Shown one piece after another: positions 32,655 to 41,121 of a DNA stretch of 64,000 nucleotides (the first letter of the stretch is position 1; the number at the start of each line of letters is the position of its first letter). The translations under genes were made by a program, and so were the position numbers. The notes under the pieces were generated by a model. It searched no databases. It had not been told where the DNA came from and was given only the letters and a program-made list of their open reading frames with translations. Origin of the DNA: Microthrix sp041394405 (GTDB lineage: Bacteria; Actinomycetota; Acidimicrobiia; Acidimicrobiales; Microtrichaceae); assembly GCA_041394405.1 (NCBI GenBank), contig JAWKIF010000009.1, positions 248,001 through 312,000 on the forward strand, written 5' to 3'.

Positions 32655-34832
32655 ATGCCCATCGCCATCACCGAGGACCACCTGGCACTGGGTGCCACCG
32701 TCGCCGACCTCGCCCGCTCCAGAGACCTGCTGGGGGCCAACCGGGCGCTGCTGGAGGCGTCCGAGGAGGAACTGCCCGAGGCGTGGGCCGAGTTCGCCCA
32801 GCTCGGCTGGCTGGGCCTGCACCTGCCCGAGCAGCACGGAGGCTCGGGCTTTGGCCTGGAGGAGCTGGTGGTCGTGGTGGAAGAGCTGGGCCGCCGAGCC
32901 GCACCCGGCCCCTTCGTTCCCACCGTCATCGCCAGCGCCGTTATCGCCGCCATCGGCGACGAGGCCGCTTGCGCCGAGCACCTGCCCGGTCTGGCCGACG
33001 GCTCCCGCACCGCAGCGGTGGCCCTCGGCGGCGCGGCGGCCATCGACGACGGTTCCGCCTCGGACGGGGCGGCCACCGTGTCGGGCTCGGCGGGTGTGGT
33101 GCTGGGCGGCGGCCTGGCCAACCTGCTGCTCATCGCCGTGGGCGACGACGTGGCCGTCGTCGACGCAGCCCACGAGGGCGTCGCCGTTGAGGCGCCGCCC
33201 AACCTGGACCCGTCTCGCCGCAGCGTGCGCATCACCCTCGACGCCGTCCCGGCAACGACCCTTGCCGGGGGCGCCGGCACGCTCACCGACCTGTCGCGGC
33301 TGATCCTGTCGGCCGACGCGGTGGGGGTGGCCGCCGAGTGCACCCAGATGGCGGCTGAATACGCCAAGGAACGCATCCAGTTCGGCCGGCCCATCGCCAT
33401 GTTCCAGGCCGTGAAGCACCACTGCGCCAACATGGCCGTGGCCACCGAGATGGCCACCTGCGCCGTGTGGGATGCGGCCCGGGCGGCGGCCTCCGGCGGC
33501 GACCAGCTGAGCTACGCCGCTGCGGTCGCCGCCACGCTGGCGGGGCCGGCGGCCGACCTGTGCGCCAACCTCAACACCCAGGTGCACGGCGGCATCGCCA
33601 TCACCTGGGAGCACGACGCCCACCTCTACCTGCGCCGGGCCACCACCCTGGGCCACTTCCTCCACCCCGACGCCGCGGCGAGCGACCTGATCGAGCTCGT
33701 TCGGCGGGGCGTCAGCCGGGCCAAGACCGTGGAGCTGCCGCCCGAGGCCGAGGCCATCCGCACCGAGGTGCAGGAGCTGGTACAGCAGCTCGCCGGGCTC
33801 TCCGACGAGGAGCAGCGGGCCAAGCTGGTTGAGACGGGTTACGCCATGCCGCACTGGCCCAAGCCCTTCGGGCGGGCGGCGGGCGCCGTGGAGCAACTGG
33901 TGATCGAGCAGGAGTTTGGCGCAAGCAACATCTCCCGCCCGTCCTACGGCATCACCGGCTGGAACATCCTCACCCTCATTCAGTACGGCACGGAGGACCA
34001 GGTGGCTCGCTGGGTGAAGCCCGCGCTCGACCAGGACGTGGTCTGGTGCCAGCTGTTCTCCGAGCCCGACGCCGGCTCCGACGCTGCGGGCGTGAAGACC
34101 AAGGCCACCCGGGTGGACGGCGGCTGGCTGGTGAACGGCCAGAAGGTGTGGACCTCCGGCGCCCACTACGCGGGCATGGGCTTTGCCACCGTGCGCACCA
34201 ACCCGGACGTCCCCAAGCACGACGGCATCACGATGATGGTCATCGACATGGACGCCGAGGGCGTCGAGGTGCGCCCGCTGAAGATGACCAACGGCGGCAA
34301 GGAGTTCAACGAGGTCTTCTTCAACGACGTGTTCGTCCCCGATGACGACGTCGTCGGTCCCGTGGACGGAGGGTGGACCGTGGCCCGGGCCACCCTGGGC
34401 AACGAGAGCGTCAGCATCGGCAGCGGCGACGGCGGCATGTCCATGCCCCCCGAGTTGCTGGTGTCGGCCTACCTGGAGCACCCCGAGCGGCTCGGCGGCG
34501 GGGCCGCCCGCATCGGCCGCTACGTCGCCGAGCACCAGGCCATGGGGCTGCTCAACCTGCGCAGCGCCAACCGGGCGGTGGCGGGCAACGAGCCCGGCCC
34601 TGAGGGGGCCATCACCAAGCTGGTGCTCTCGGAGATCGGCCACGACGCGGCCGCCATCCTCACCGAGTGTTACGGCCCGGACTCGGTGTTCATGGACGGC
34701 CCGGCCGCCATCAGCAACCAGATGGTGCTGATGCACCGCGCGCTGTCCATCGCCGGTGGCACCTCCGAGATCAAGCGCAACCAAATCGGCGAGCGCATCC
34801 TGGGCCTGCCCCGCGATCCGCTCATCAACTGA
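32655..34832 (+). CDS. Tandem (fused) acyl-CoA dehydrogenase, two ACAD units
   Basis: 725 residues, about twice the usual ACAD length. Unit 1 (to about residue 355) has LGWLGLHLPEQHGGSGFGLE, a degenerate middle domain, and the C-terminal ERIQFGRPIAMFQAVKHHCA and QVHGGIAITWEHDAHLYLRRA. Unit 2 has FGASNISRPSYGITGWNI, CQLFSEPDAGSDAAGVKTKA, VNGQKVWTSGAHYAGMG, KEFNEVFFNDVFVPDDDVVG and ends with the C-terminal SIAGGTSEIKRNQIGERILG. Unit 2 resembles the single-unit gene at 45691. Each half lacks something, which fits a fused form of the mycobacterial two-subunit sterol side-chain ACADs. That assignment is inference. Confidence 0.85.
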   Translation: MPIAITEDHLALGATVADLARSRDLLGANRALLEASEEELPEAWAEFAQLGWLGLHLPEQHGGSGFGLEELVVVVEELGRRAAPGPFVPTVIASAVIAAIGDEAACAEHLPGLADGSRTAAVALGGAAAIDDGSASDGAATVSGSAGVVLGGGLANLLLIAVGDDVAVVDAAHEGVAVEAPPNLDPSRRSVRITLDAVPATTLAGGAGTLTDLSRLILSADAVGVAAECTQMAAEYAKERIQFGRPIAMFQAVKHHCANMAVATEMATCAVWDAARAAASGGDQLSYAAAVAATLAGPAADLCANLNTQVHGGIAITWEHDAHLYLRRATTLGHFLHPDAAASDLIELVRRGVSRAKTVELPPEAEAIRTEVQELVQQLAGLSDEEQRAKLVETGYAMPHWPKPFGRAAGAVEQLVIEQEFGASNISRPSYGITGWNILTLIQYGTEDQVARWVKPALDQDVVWCQLFSEPDAGSDAAGVKTKATRVDGGWLVNGQKVWTSGAHYAGMGFATVRTNPDVPKHDGITMMVIDMDAEGVEVRPLKMTNGGKEFNEVFFNDVFVPDDDVVGPVDGGWTVARATLGNESVSIGSGDGGMSMPPELLVSAYLEHPERLGGGAARIGRYVAEHQAMGLLNLRSANRAVAGNEPGPEGAITKLVLSEIGHDAAAILTECYGPDSVFMDGPAAISNQMVLMHRALSIAGGTSEIKRNQIGERILGLPRDPLIN

Positions 34833-34839
34833 CGGCACA

Positions 34840-34861
34840 GCGGCGCATTGCGGCGCGCCGC
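34840..34861. terminator. Hairpin between convergent genes
   Basis: Stem GCGGCGC / GCGCCGC (34840-34846 and 34855-34861) with an 8-nt loop, placed 7 nt after the dehydrogenase stop and immediately before the ceramidase-like gene stop. It is positioned to serve both strands, but there is no U-run. Confidence 0.4.
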
Positions 34862-34862
34862 G

Positions 34863-36605
34863 CTAGGGAACGGGCAGGCCGCTGCGCAGGGCCAGCTCGT
34901 GGGCCGGCTGGGGCTCGGGACGCGTCACCCGGTCGTGGGCTCGCTCGTCGAACGGCACGGCCAGCTGCCGGGCGATGGCCTCGAACTGCGTCTGGAAGGC
35001 GGCGAGCGTCCAGCGACCGAAGATGGTGTGACCGCCCTCGTAGGCCTGCTGCTCGTACTCCTGGTGGGTGGTCACGTAGCCCATGTAGTCGTTGCAGTAG
35101 GTGATCACCAGCACGTCTGAGACGCCCTGGCCTTCCAGGGCGCTCCGCACCGTCTCCATCACCCGCTGCCCCGCCACCGTGGTGAACTCACCCGGGCAGC
35201 ACACCAGCGCCAGCTGGCCGATCCTCACGATCTGCAACGGCAGCATGGTGGGCACCATCGAGCTGGTGTCGAATGCGCCGGCCTTGGCCTGGCGCTTCAG
35301 CTCGGCCACCGAGGGGTCGGCGAAGTCGGGCAAGCGCAGCTTGGCAATGGGCCGTCCCAGCATCACCTTGGGCGTGTCCTCCAGCAGCACGTCCTTGGGG
35401 TCGTGGGCCGCATACAGCCGACGCAGCGCCTCCGCCTCCGCTGCCGGCAGGCGGCTCAACCGCCGCAGCCGCCGCCACCGCAGGAACCGGGCCTGACGCT
35501 TGGCCACGGCCGCCAGCGCCTTCGGCATGCCGGGGCCGTCCACCCGGGTGCCGGCGAAGAACGCCACCCCGTGACAGGGCTCAGCGGTGTGGGCGTCGGC
35601 GTGCCCGTCGGCGAAGCGGGAGTCGGCCTGCTGGTCGGTGAAGTCGACATAGGTCAGCACGGCGTCGATGGGCCCGCCGAGCGCCGTCTCGCCGCCGCCC
35701 TCGGCGGGCTGTCGGTCCATGCGCGAGGCGGCCAACGCCAGGGCACCCTGCAGGTCGCCGTTGCGTTGCGCCTCGACATACTCGGCCTCGCCGCTGATCT
35801 TCTTGCGGCGGGCGACGTCGCCCGGACCGTGGTAGTGGGGCGAGACGTCCCCGGCGGTGGCCTGGGCGAAGATCGCCACCGGCTTCTCCACCCCATCGGC
35901 GGCCAGGGTCGCCTCCACGTGGGCGGCGGCATAGCCCTTGTTGTCGCCGTCGTGGCGGTCCAGGGTGTTGCCCAGGCTGGTGCAGTGCACCCCGAAGAGG
36001 CTCAGCAGCGAACCCAGCCCACCCTCCCGCCGGGCGGTCAGCACGCTCATCCGGCGGTCGATGGCCAGGTGCGTCTCGTCCTTGGATCGGGGCGTGGCCT
36101 CCGGGTTGCGCAGGTAGGAGGCCAGCGACCGATTCCAGGCCACCGCGTCGGTGGGGGCGAACGTGGCGTCGGAGAGCGCCAGCGAGGTGGGCGCAGCGGT
36201 GGCCCGAGCCTCGAGGATGGCCCCAACGCACGCCGTCACCACGGCCTCGAGGTGCTCCGGCACGAACCCCGGCGTGACGATGTTGTACATGGCCTCGTGG
36301 CCGCAGCCCCCCGGGGACGAGTGGGTGTGGGTGCAGGCCAGCACGAACCCCTCCTCGAAGAAGTCGTCGCCCAGCTCGGTCCGGAGCGCGTCGCACACCC
36401 CGGCGCGCATGGCGTGGGTGACCATCGCCAGGTCCACCACGCACACGATGGCGGCCCTGCCGGTGTCGTCGGCCACCCACCACGCCCGGGCCCACAGGGG
36501 TGTCTGCTGGCCGTAGGCGCGGTGCCCCCACATGCCGTAGCCGTTCATGGCCCGTCCGGCCGGCTTGATCCCGATGTCCGCCTTCGCCCAGCCCAGTTGA
36601 TACAC
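34863..36605 (-). CDS. Neutral/alkaline ceramidase-like hydrolase, probably cytoplasmic
   Basis: About 580 residues from the GTG at 36605 (596 from the ATG at 36653). VYQLGWAKADIGIKPAGRAM, then VLACTHTHSSPGGCGHE (zinc-binding HTHS), ATAGDVSPHYHGPGD and TYCNDYMGYVTTHQEYEQQA and YEGGHTIFGRWTLAAFQ are neutral ceramidase signatures. Those enzymes hydrolyse the N-acyl bond of ceramide. The usual secreted signal peptide is absent. The nucleophile Ser cannot be placed with confidence. The GTG start has GGGGGTACCGAGC before it, and the family match begins right there. An endoglycoceramidase-like gene is 19 kb away. Confidence 0.78.
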   Translation of the reverse strand: MYQLGWAKADIGIKPAGRAMNGYGMWGHRAYGQQTPLWARAWWVADDTGRAAIVCVVDLAMVTHAMRAGVCDALRTELGDDFFEEGFVLACTHTHSSPGGCGHEAMYNIVTPGFVPEHLEAVVTACVGAILEARATAAPTSLALSDATFAPTDAVAWNRSLASYLRNPEATPRSKDETHLAIDRRMSVLTARREGGLGSLLSLFGVHCTSLGNTLDRHDGDNKGYAAAHVEATLAADGVEKPVAIFAQATAGDVSPHYHGPGDVARRKKISGEAEYVEAQRNGDLQGALALAASRMDRQPAEGGGETALGGPIDAVLTYVDFTDQQADSRFADGHADAHTAEPCHGVAFFAGTRVDGPGMPKALAAVAKRQARFLRWRRLRRLSRLPAAEAEALRRLYAAHDPKDVLLEDTPKVMLGRPIAKLRLPDFADPSVAELKRQAKAGAFDTSSMVPTMLPLQIVRIGQLALVCCPGEFTTVAGQRVMETVRSALEGQGVSDVLVITYCNDYMGYVTTHQEYEQQAYEGGHTIFGRWTLAAFQTQFEAIARQLAVPFDERAHDRVTRPEPQPAHELALRSGLPVP

Positions 36606-36726
36606 GCTCGGTACCCCCGATGATCGTCGGTGCGACTCTAGGTCGAGCGGCATCGCCCATCACCGGGCAGCCTTGATGCCATCGGCCACACCAACGCGAG
36701 CGCCCATCACGAGCGCCCGCTCGGTG

Positions 36727-37938
36727 TCAGCCGTCCGGTGCCGGTGGAGCAGCGGGTTGGTGCAGCCGCAGCAAGATCAACCGAGCTGCTCGCACCGTGC
36801 CATCGACCACCCACACCGCAACGGCCAACGCGTAGATCGGCGTCCCACGGGCGAGGCAGGCGGCCACCGCAGCGACGTTGCCGGCCACCAGACCAACCCA
36901 GGATCGGGTGAGCGTGAAGCTCGCTGTCAGGCGTTGGTGTCCGCCCCCGACCAACACGGGCCCCAGATACGACAGCGAGGCCACCAGTAGCTGCACGTAG
37001 CCACCGATGACGAGGGCCGGGATCACCGCCCCCGAGAAGGGCTGCCGCCCGGCCGCAGCGTGCGCCGACGCCGTTGCGACCGCTCCGATCCACCAGGCGA
37101 TCGAAAGCCCGGCCTGCGCCAGTCGGGGCCCGGCCCAGCGGAACTGTTTCACCCCAAGCCGTGGCAGCAGGGATGCCAGGACAACCAGGGTCGCGGCGTA
37201 GCCACCCAGGCCCATCGCCACCACCGTCGGCCGGCTTCCCAGCACCCCCAGCACGGCCAGCGCCAGGGATACCCCCATGGCGGCCAGTACTCCGAGTTGG
37301 GTCGCCTGGGTCGCACGGGGCGACGGCTTGATCTTGGCCTGCGTGGCCACGAAGAACGGCAGGGTTCCCGCGATCACCAGGCCGGTCAGGCCCAGCAGGT
37401 TGATCGTGGCGTGTGCCTCGCGCAACCGGCCGAACGCGCCCCCGCCACCGCCCGAGCCCAGCACCGCCCCCAGCGTGACGCCCACCAGCCCCAGCGCGGC
37501 ACCGGCCAGGTAGGCGACGATCGCCGGGCGCACCCGGCGCTGGATGGCGCCCCGGCCGATGCCGGCCAGGATGAGCATCAGCGCCAGCAACCCGAGGATG
37601 GTCAGCGCCCCACCCAGCCCCACCATCGGGTCAACCCGGGTCTCCCTGCCGACCGCCACCAGCACCGCACCCGCCGCCACCAGCACGCGCTGGGCCGCGA
37701 CCAGGCCGGTCCGAGGCGCCGGGGCCGCACCCCAGGTGACCGCGAGGAACTGCGTGACCCCCGAGATGGCCAGTAGCAACGCCCCAGCCAGGGCCAGGTG
37801 CAGCGGCAGCCACCTTCCGGTGGAGTGCGGCACCGCGCCGGACACCGCCGCCGCCACCAGAAACAGCGCCACCAGCACCAGCGTGGGGCGCAGCTGGGCC
37901 TGCACCTGCGCCACCCGGCCTGGCGCGGCCCGGGTCAC
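36727..37938 (-). CDS. Polytopic membrane protein, about 12 helices, unknown function
   Basis: 403 residues from GTG, with about 11-12 hydrophobic helices. Examples are LVLVALFLVAAAVSGAV, LALAGALLLAISGVTQFLA, GALTILGLLALMLILAGI, ATINLLGLTGLVIAGTLPFF, LGVLAAMGVSLALAVLGVLG and GLVAGNVAAVAACLA. Three His residues at helix ends (HLALAG, REAHATINLLG, ASAHAA) are reminiscent of NnrS or heme-copper-oxidase-like membrane proteins; that likeness is weak. The GTG overlaps the stop of the methyltransferase gene by 4 nt (GTGA), so the two are co-translated. No function is assigned. Confidence 0.7.
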   Translation of the reverse strand: MTRAAPGRVAQVQAQLRPTLVLVALFLVAAAVSGAVPHSTGRWLPLHLALAGALLLAISGVTQFLAVTWGAAPAPRTGLVAAQRVLVAAGAVLVAVGRETRVDPMVGLGGALTILGLLALMLILAGIGRGAIQRRVRPAIVAYLAGAALGLVGVTLGAVLGSGGGGGAFGRLREAHATINLLGLTGLVIAGTLPFFVATQAKIKPSPRATQATQLGVLAAMGVSLALAVLGVLGSRPTVVAMGLGGYAATLVVLASLLPRLGVKQFRWAGPRLAQAGLSIAWWIGAVATASAHAAAGRQPFSGAVIPALVIGGYVQLLVASLSYLGPVLVGGGHQRLTASFTLTRSWVGLVAGNVAAVAACLARGTPIYALAVAVWVVDGTVRAARLILLRLHQPAAPPAPDG

Positions 37939-38537
37939 CGGCTCAGCACGGTGATGAGGAAGTCCGACTCGTCGGTGAACGGGCGGAGGTCCCAGGTGCC
38001 CAGCTCCAGGTCGGTGGTCAACCCCGCCTCGGCGGTGTGGGCGCGGAACTCGTCGAAGTCGTAGCCGCGGTCGGCGCCGAATCCCACCACCAGCCTCCCC
38101 TCGTCGGCCAGGTGGGCACCCAACCTGGCCACCACGTCCCCGCGCGTGCTGGTGGCCAGGAAGGTCATGACGTTGCCGGCGCTCACGATCACGTCGAAGG
38201 GCTCGGCGATGCCCCGGGCGCGCAGGTCCAGCTCGGCCAGGTCGGCCACCAGCCAGGTCGACCCGTGCCCCGCCCGTTCCGCCTCGGCGATCAGCACCGG
38301 GTCGACGTCCACCCCGACCACCTGGTGGCCCAGCCGAGCCAACGTCGAGCCCACCCGACCCGGGCCGCAACCGGCGTCGAGGATGCGCGATCCCCTGGGG
38401 GCCATGGCGTCGATGAACCGGGCCTCGCCATCGAGGTCGTTGCCCGCCTCGGCCATCCTGGCGAAGCGCTCGATGTAGCGGGCCGAATGCGTCGGATCCT
38501 CGCTGGTGATCGCTTCCCACTTGCTCTGTTCAACCAC
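37935..38537 (-). CDS. Class I SAM-dependent methyltransferase
   Basis: 200 residues. SRILDAGCGPGRVGSTLARLG is motif I, VVGVDVDPVLIAEAE motif II, and DVIVSAGNVMTFLA and GRLVVGFGADRGYDF follow. The GTG at 38537 is chosen because a perfect AGGAGG lies just upstream (38542-38547); an ORF beginning at 38573 would bypass it. The substrate is unknown. It is the first gene of a two-gene unit with the polytopic membrane protein. Confidence 0.85.
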   Translation of the reverse strand: MVEQSKWEAITSEDPTHSARYIERFARMAEAGNDLDGEARFIDAMAPRGSRILDAGCGPGRVGSTLARLGHQVVGVDVDPVLIAEAERAGHGSTWLVADLAELDLRARGIAEPFDVIVSAGNVMTFLATSTRGDVVARLGAHLADEGRLVVGFGADRGYDFDEFRAHTAEAGLTTDLELGTWDLRPFTDESDFLITVLSR

Positions 38538-38635
38538 GAGACCTCCTGAGATTCGCGCACGTCGCTCAACCACCGTAGGGCCCGAGTGTGCACCACCCCG
38601 ATGGCGCGAATCCGAACTGAGTAGGGTCGTCGCCG

Positions 38636-39568
38636 ATGGTTGACGAACGCGTTCACCCCGAGCTGAGGCGCGTGGCGCGCTTGGTGCCCTCGCTCTCGAT
38701 CAAACCGTGGTCGGTGGGGCTTGTGCGCCGGCTGGGCGGGCTCCCCATCAAGGGCGCGACGCCGGGCGTCGAGGTTCACGACACCCTGGCCACCATGGGC
38801 TCCGGCGGCTCGGTTCCGGTGCGGGTCTACCTGCCCGCCGAGCGATCCGGTCCCCTGGCCACGCTGTTGTGGATCCACGGGGGCGGGCTCATCATGGGCT
38901 CACACATCAACGATCCGCTTGGCGCGAAGTTCGCGGGCGAGCTCGGCATCGCCGTCGTGTCCGCCGCCTATCGCCTGGCGCCGGAGCATCCCTACCCTGC
39001 GGCCCTGGACGACCTCATCGCCGTTGCGGAGTGGATCCGCGCCGACCCCGCCGCGCTGGGGCTGGACCCACTGCGCGTCGCCGTTGGGGGCGGCAGCGCC
39101 GGCGGAGGCCTGGCCGCCGCCCTCACCCAGCGGCTCCACGACGCCGCCACTCCGGCCGCCGCCCAGCTGCTGGTCTACCCGATGCTGGATGACCGCACGG
39201 CCGTGCGCGACGACATCGGCCCCAAGCAGCACCTGCTGTGGAACAAGACGTCCGACTTCACCGGTTGGCAGGCCTACCTGGGCACGGAGCCGGGCAGCCC
39301 GCTGGTGCCCGGCGGGGCCGTGCCGGCGCGGCGCACCGACCTATCGGGCCTGGCGCCCGCCTGGATCGGCGTGGGTACGCTCGACCTGTTTCACGACGAG
39401 TGCCTGGCCTATGCCGACCGGCTTCGTGAGGCCGGCGTCGACTGCCAGCTCGAGGTGGTTGAAGGGGCTATTCACGGGTTCGACGAGCTGGCCCGAACCA
39501 CCGACATCGCCCGACGGTTCCTCGACGCCCAAAGCGAGTTCCTCCGATCGGTGCTTCTCCCGGGCTGA
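38636..39568 (+). CDS. Alpha/beta hydrolase, hormone-sensitive-lipase-like esterase
   Basis: 310 residues. LLWIHGGGLIMGSHIND is the HGGG oxyanion hole, VVSAAYRLAPEHPYPAALDD the family marker, and GGGSAGGGLAAALTQ holds the nucleophile Ser (GxSAGG). The acid Asp is in VGTLDLFHDE and the His in GAIHGFDEL. It is a carboxylesterase/lipase of the HSL (fold-3) type, acting on short or medium acyl esters. The start ATG lies 99 nt from the divergent methyltransferase start. It is monocistronic. Confidence 0.88.
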   Translation: MVDERVHPELRRVARLVPSLSIKPWSVGLVRRLGGLPIKGATPGVEVHDTLATMGSGGSVPVRVYLPAERSGPLATLLWIHGGGLIMGSHINDPLGAKFAGELGIAVVSAAYRLAPEHPYPAALDDLIAVAEWIRADPAALGLDPLRVAVGGGSAGGGLAAALTQRLHDAATPAAAQLLVYPMLDDRTAVRDDIGPKQHLLWNKTSDFTGWQAYLGTEPGSPLVPGGAVPARRTDLSGLAPAWIGVGTLDLFHDECLAYADRLREAGVDCQLEVVEGAIHGFDELARTTDIARRFLDAQSEFLRSVLLPG

Positions 39569-39653
39569 TTCACACAAAATCGGCCGCCAGGCGCCAGACT
39601 GTGGCCGAGCATCAACGACGGACAACGCCGCGCTCCGGCGGCAGGGAGTTCAC

Positions 39654-40613
39654 ATGAGCGGTGGCCTGGTTGGGCTTCTCGACGACATCGCAGCACTCGC
39701 CAAGCTGGCTGCCGCTTCGATCGACGATGTCGGCGCCGCCGCCGGACGGGCGAGCGCCAAGACGGCCGGGGTGGTGGTGGACGACACCGCGGTCACGCCC
39801 GCCTACGTCCACGGACTGGCCGCCGAACGGGAACTGCCGGTCATCAAGCGGATCGCCACCGGCTCGCTGCGCAACAAGGTGCTGATCATCCTCCCCGTTG
39901 CCCTCGTGCTGAGCGAGTTCGCGCCGATTCTGGTCGAGATCATCCTCATGTTCGGCGGCTCCTACCTGTGCTACGAGGGGGCGGAGAAGGTCCACCATCG
40001 CTTCAGCGCCCACGCCGACCACGACGACACCGCCGACCTCCCGTCAGCGGCCATCGGCCCCGAGCAGGAAGCCAAGACCATCGCCGGGGCCGTCCGCACC
40101 GACTTCATCTTGTCGGCGGAGATCATGGTCATCGCCCTCAAGGAGGTCATCGACGAGGGCTTCGTCTCCCGGGCGATCATCCTGGCCGTCGTGGCCGTGT
40201 TGATCACCGCGGCCGTCTACGGCGTGGTGGCGCTCATCGTGAAGATGGACGATGTCGGCCTCAACCTTGCCCAGCGGTCGGGCAGCGGCTCGCAGCGGGT
40301 GGGGCGGGCGCTGGTCAACGGCATGCCGAAGCTGTTGGCGGGCCTCACCACCGTGGGCACCGCCGCCATGGTGTGGGTCGGCGGCCACATCCTCCTCATC
40401 GGCACCGACGAGCTGGGGTGGCATGCGCCGTACAAGTTCGTCCACTCGCTGGAGGAGTCGGTGCACGACGTTGCCGGCATCGGCGGCGTGCTGGCGTGGT
40501 CGGTCAACACCCTGGCGTCTGCGTTCATCGGCCTGGTGGTGGGCTTCGTGCTCGTTGTCGTCGTGGGGCGCATCCAGACGGCGCGCGGTCAGTCAGCCGC
40601 CAACGAGCACTGA
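39654..40613 (+). CDS. DUF808 membrane protein (YedI-like)
   Basis: 319 residues from the ATG at 39654, with AGGGAG upstream. It starts MSGGLVGLLDDIAALAKLAA and has DVGAAAGRASAKTAGVVVDD and YVHGLAAERELPVI, the DUF808 opening. Hydrophobic segments are VLIILPVALVLSEFAPILVEI, IILAVVAVLITAAVYGVVAL, GLTTVGTAAMVWVGGHILLI and AFIGLVVGFVLVVVVG. DUF808 proteins are inner-membrane proteins of unknown role. The gene stands alone. Confidence 0.88.
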   Translation: MSGGLVGLLDDIAALAKLAAASIDDVGAAAGRASAKTAGVVVDDTAVTPAYVHGLAAERELPVIKRIATGSLRNKVLIILPVALVLSEFAPILVEIILMFGGSYLCYEGAEKVHHRFSAHADHDDTADLPSAAIGPEQEAKTIAGAVRTDFILSAEIMVIALKEVIDEGFVSRAIILAVVAVLITAAVYGVVALIVKMDDVGLNLAQRSGSGSQRVGRALVNGMPKLLAGLTTVGTAAMVWVGGHILLIGTDELGWHAPYKFVHSLEESVHDVAGIGGVLAWSVNTLASAFIGLVVGFVLVVVVGRIQTARGQSAANEH

Positions 40614-40656
40614 GCCGACCTGCTCGGCCTCCAGCAGCCGACGAGACCTCGCACGG

Positions 40657-40871
40657 TCATCGCGCCGATGTTTGTCGACGTGCGCTTCGTGCAAGGACCT
40701 GCCGAAGCCGTTCCCGGTTGAACCGCTGCACCGCAATGAACGGCAGGTGCGCCGCCACGCCGAAGAACACCATGAGGGAGCCGATGAGCGGACCGCACCA
40801 GATGAAGAACACGGGTCCGGCGCGCCCCCGACCGCCGCGCCGAACCCTCTGCTCGCCTGCATCGATCGCAT
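40657..40871 (-). pseudogene. Small membrane protein gene with one frameshift
   Basis: An ATG at 40871 with a strong GGAGGAGG ribosome-binding site opens MRSMQASRGFGAAVGG. A G5 run (40825-40829, C on plus) then breaks the frame. The next frame continues GPVFFIWCGPLIGSLMVFFG and AAHLPFIAVQRFNRERL, a transmembrane segment with strong third-position G/C. One extra G would give a single protein of 71 residues, with a soluble N-terminus, one or two membrane helices and a basic tail. The defect is either an assembly error in the homopolymer or a real mutation. Function unknown. The rest of the 40614-41121 interval holds the two palindromes listed next and no other gene. Confidence 0.5.
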
Positions 40872-40942
40872 GGAGCCTCCTCCGGGCGAACGATGCCTGC
40901 GAACCGGCCACTCCGATGGTGGGTGGCCCGACGAGATGTCGC

Positions 40943-40974
40943 CGTTCGGCGACTTGTGCTCGTGTCGCCGAACG
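40943..40974. repeat. 11-bp-arm inverted repeat
   Basis: Arms 40943-40953 (CGTTCGGCGAC) and 40964-40974 are perfectly complementary around a 10-nt loop. The element lies 72 nt upstream of the small frameshifted membrane gene, between it and the gene at 41122. It could be a terminator for the minus-strand gene ending at 41122 or an operator. Confidence 0.5.
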
Positions 40975-40988
40975 AAGACAACCACCTC

Positions 40989-41008
40989 CTGTCGCCGTAC
41001 GACGACAG
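40989..41008. repeat. 20-bp palindrome
   Basis: CTGTCGCCGTACGACGACAG, an inverted repeat with one mismatched pair. It shares GTCGCCG with the neighbouring hairpin, so the two may be related binding sites. Confidence 0.45.
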
Positions 41009-41121
41009 CGACCGGGCTTCGCAAGCGCAGATCCAATCGCGGCCCGAACGAGCGACCACACGTGGGTCGAGGACCTCGTGGCCTAGGGAGACCTCAGGTG
41101 ACCAGGTGGGGCAGGCCTGCC

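Noticed and set aside
32580..34838. Long antisense open frame of 752 codons opposite the double acyl-CoA dehydrogenase
   Set aside because: It mirrors a real gene in a GC-rich genome, where antisense frames stay open. It has no ribosome-binding site and no domain, and its composition is that of a shadow.
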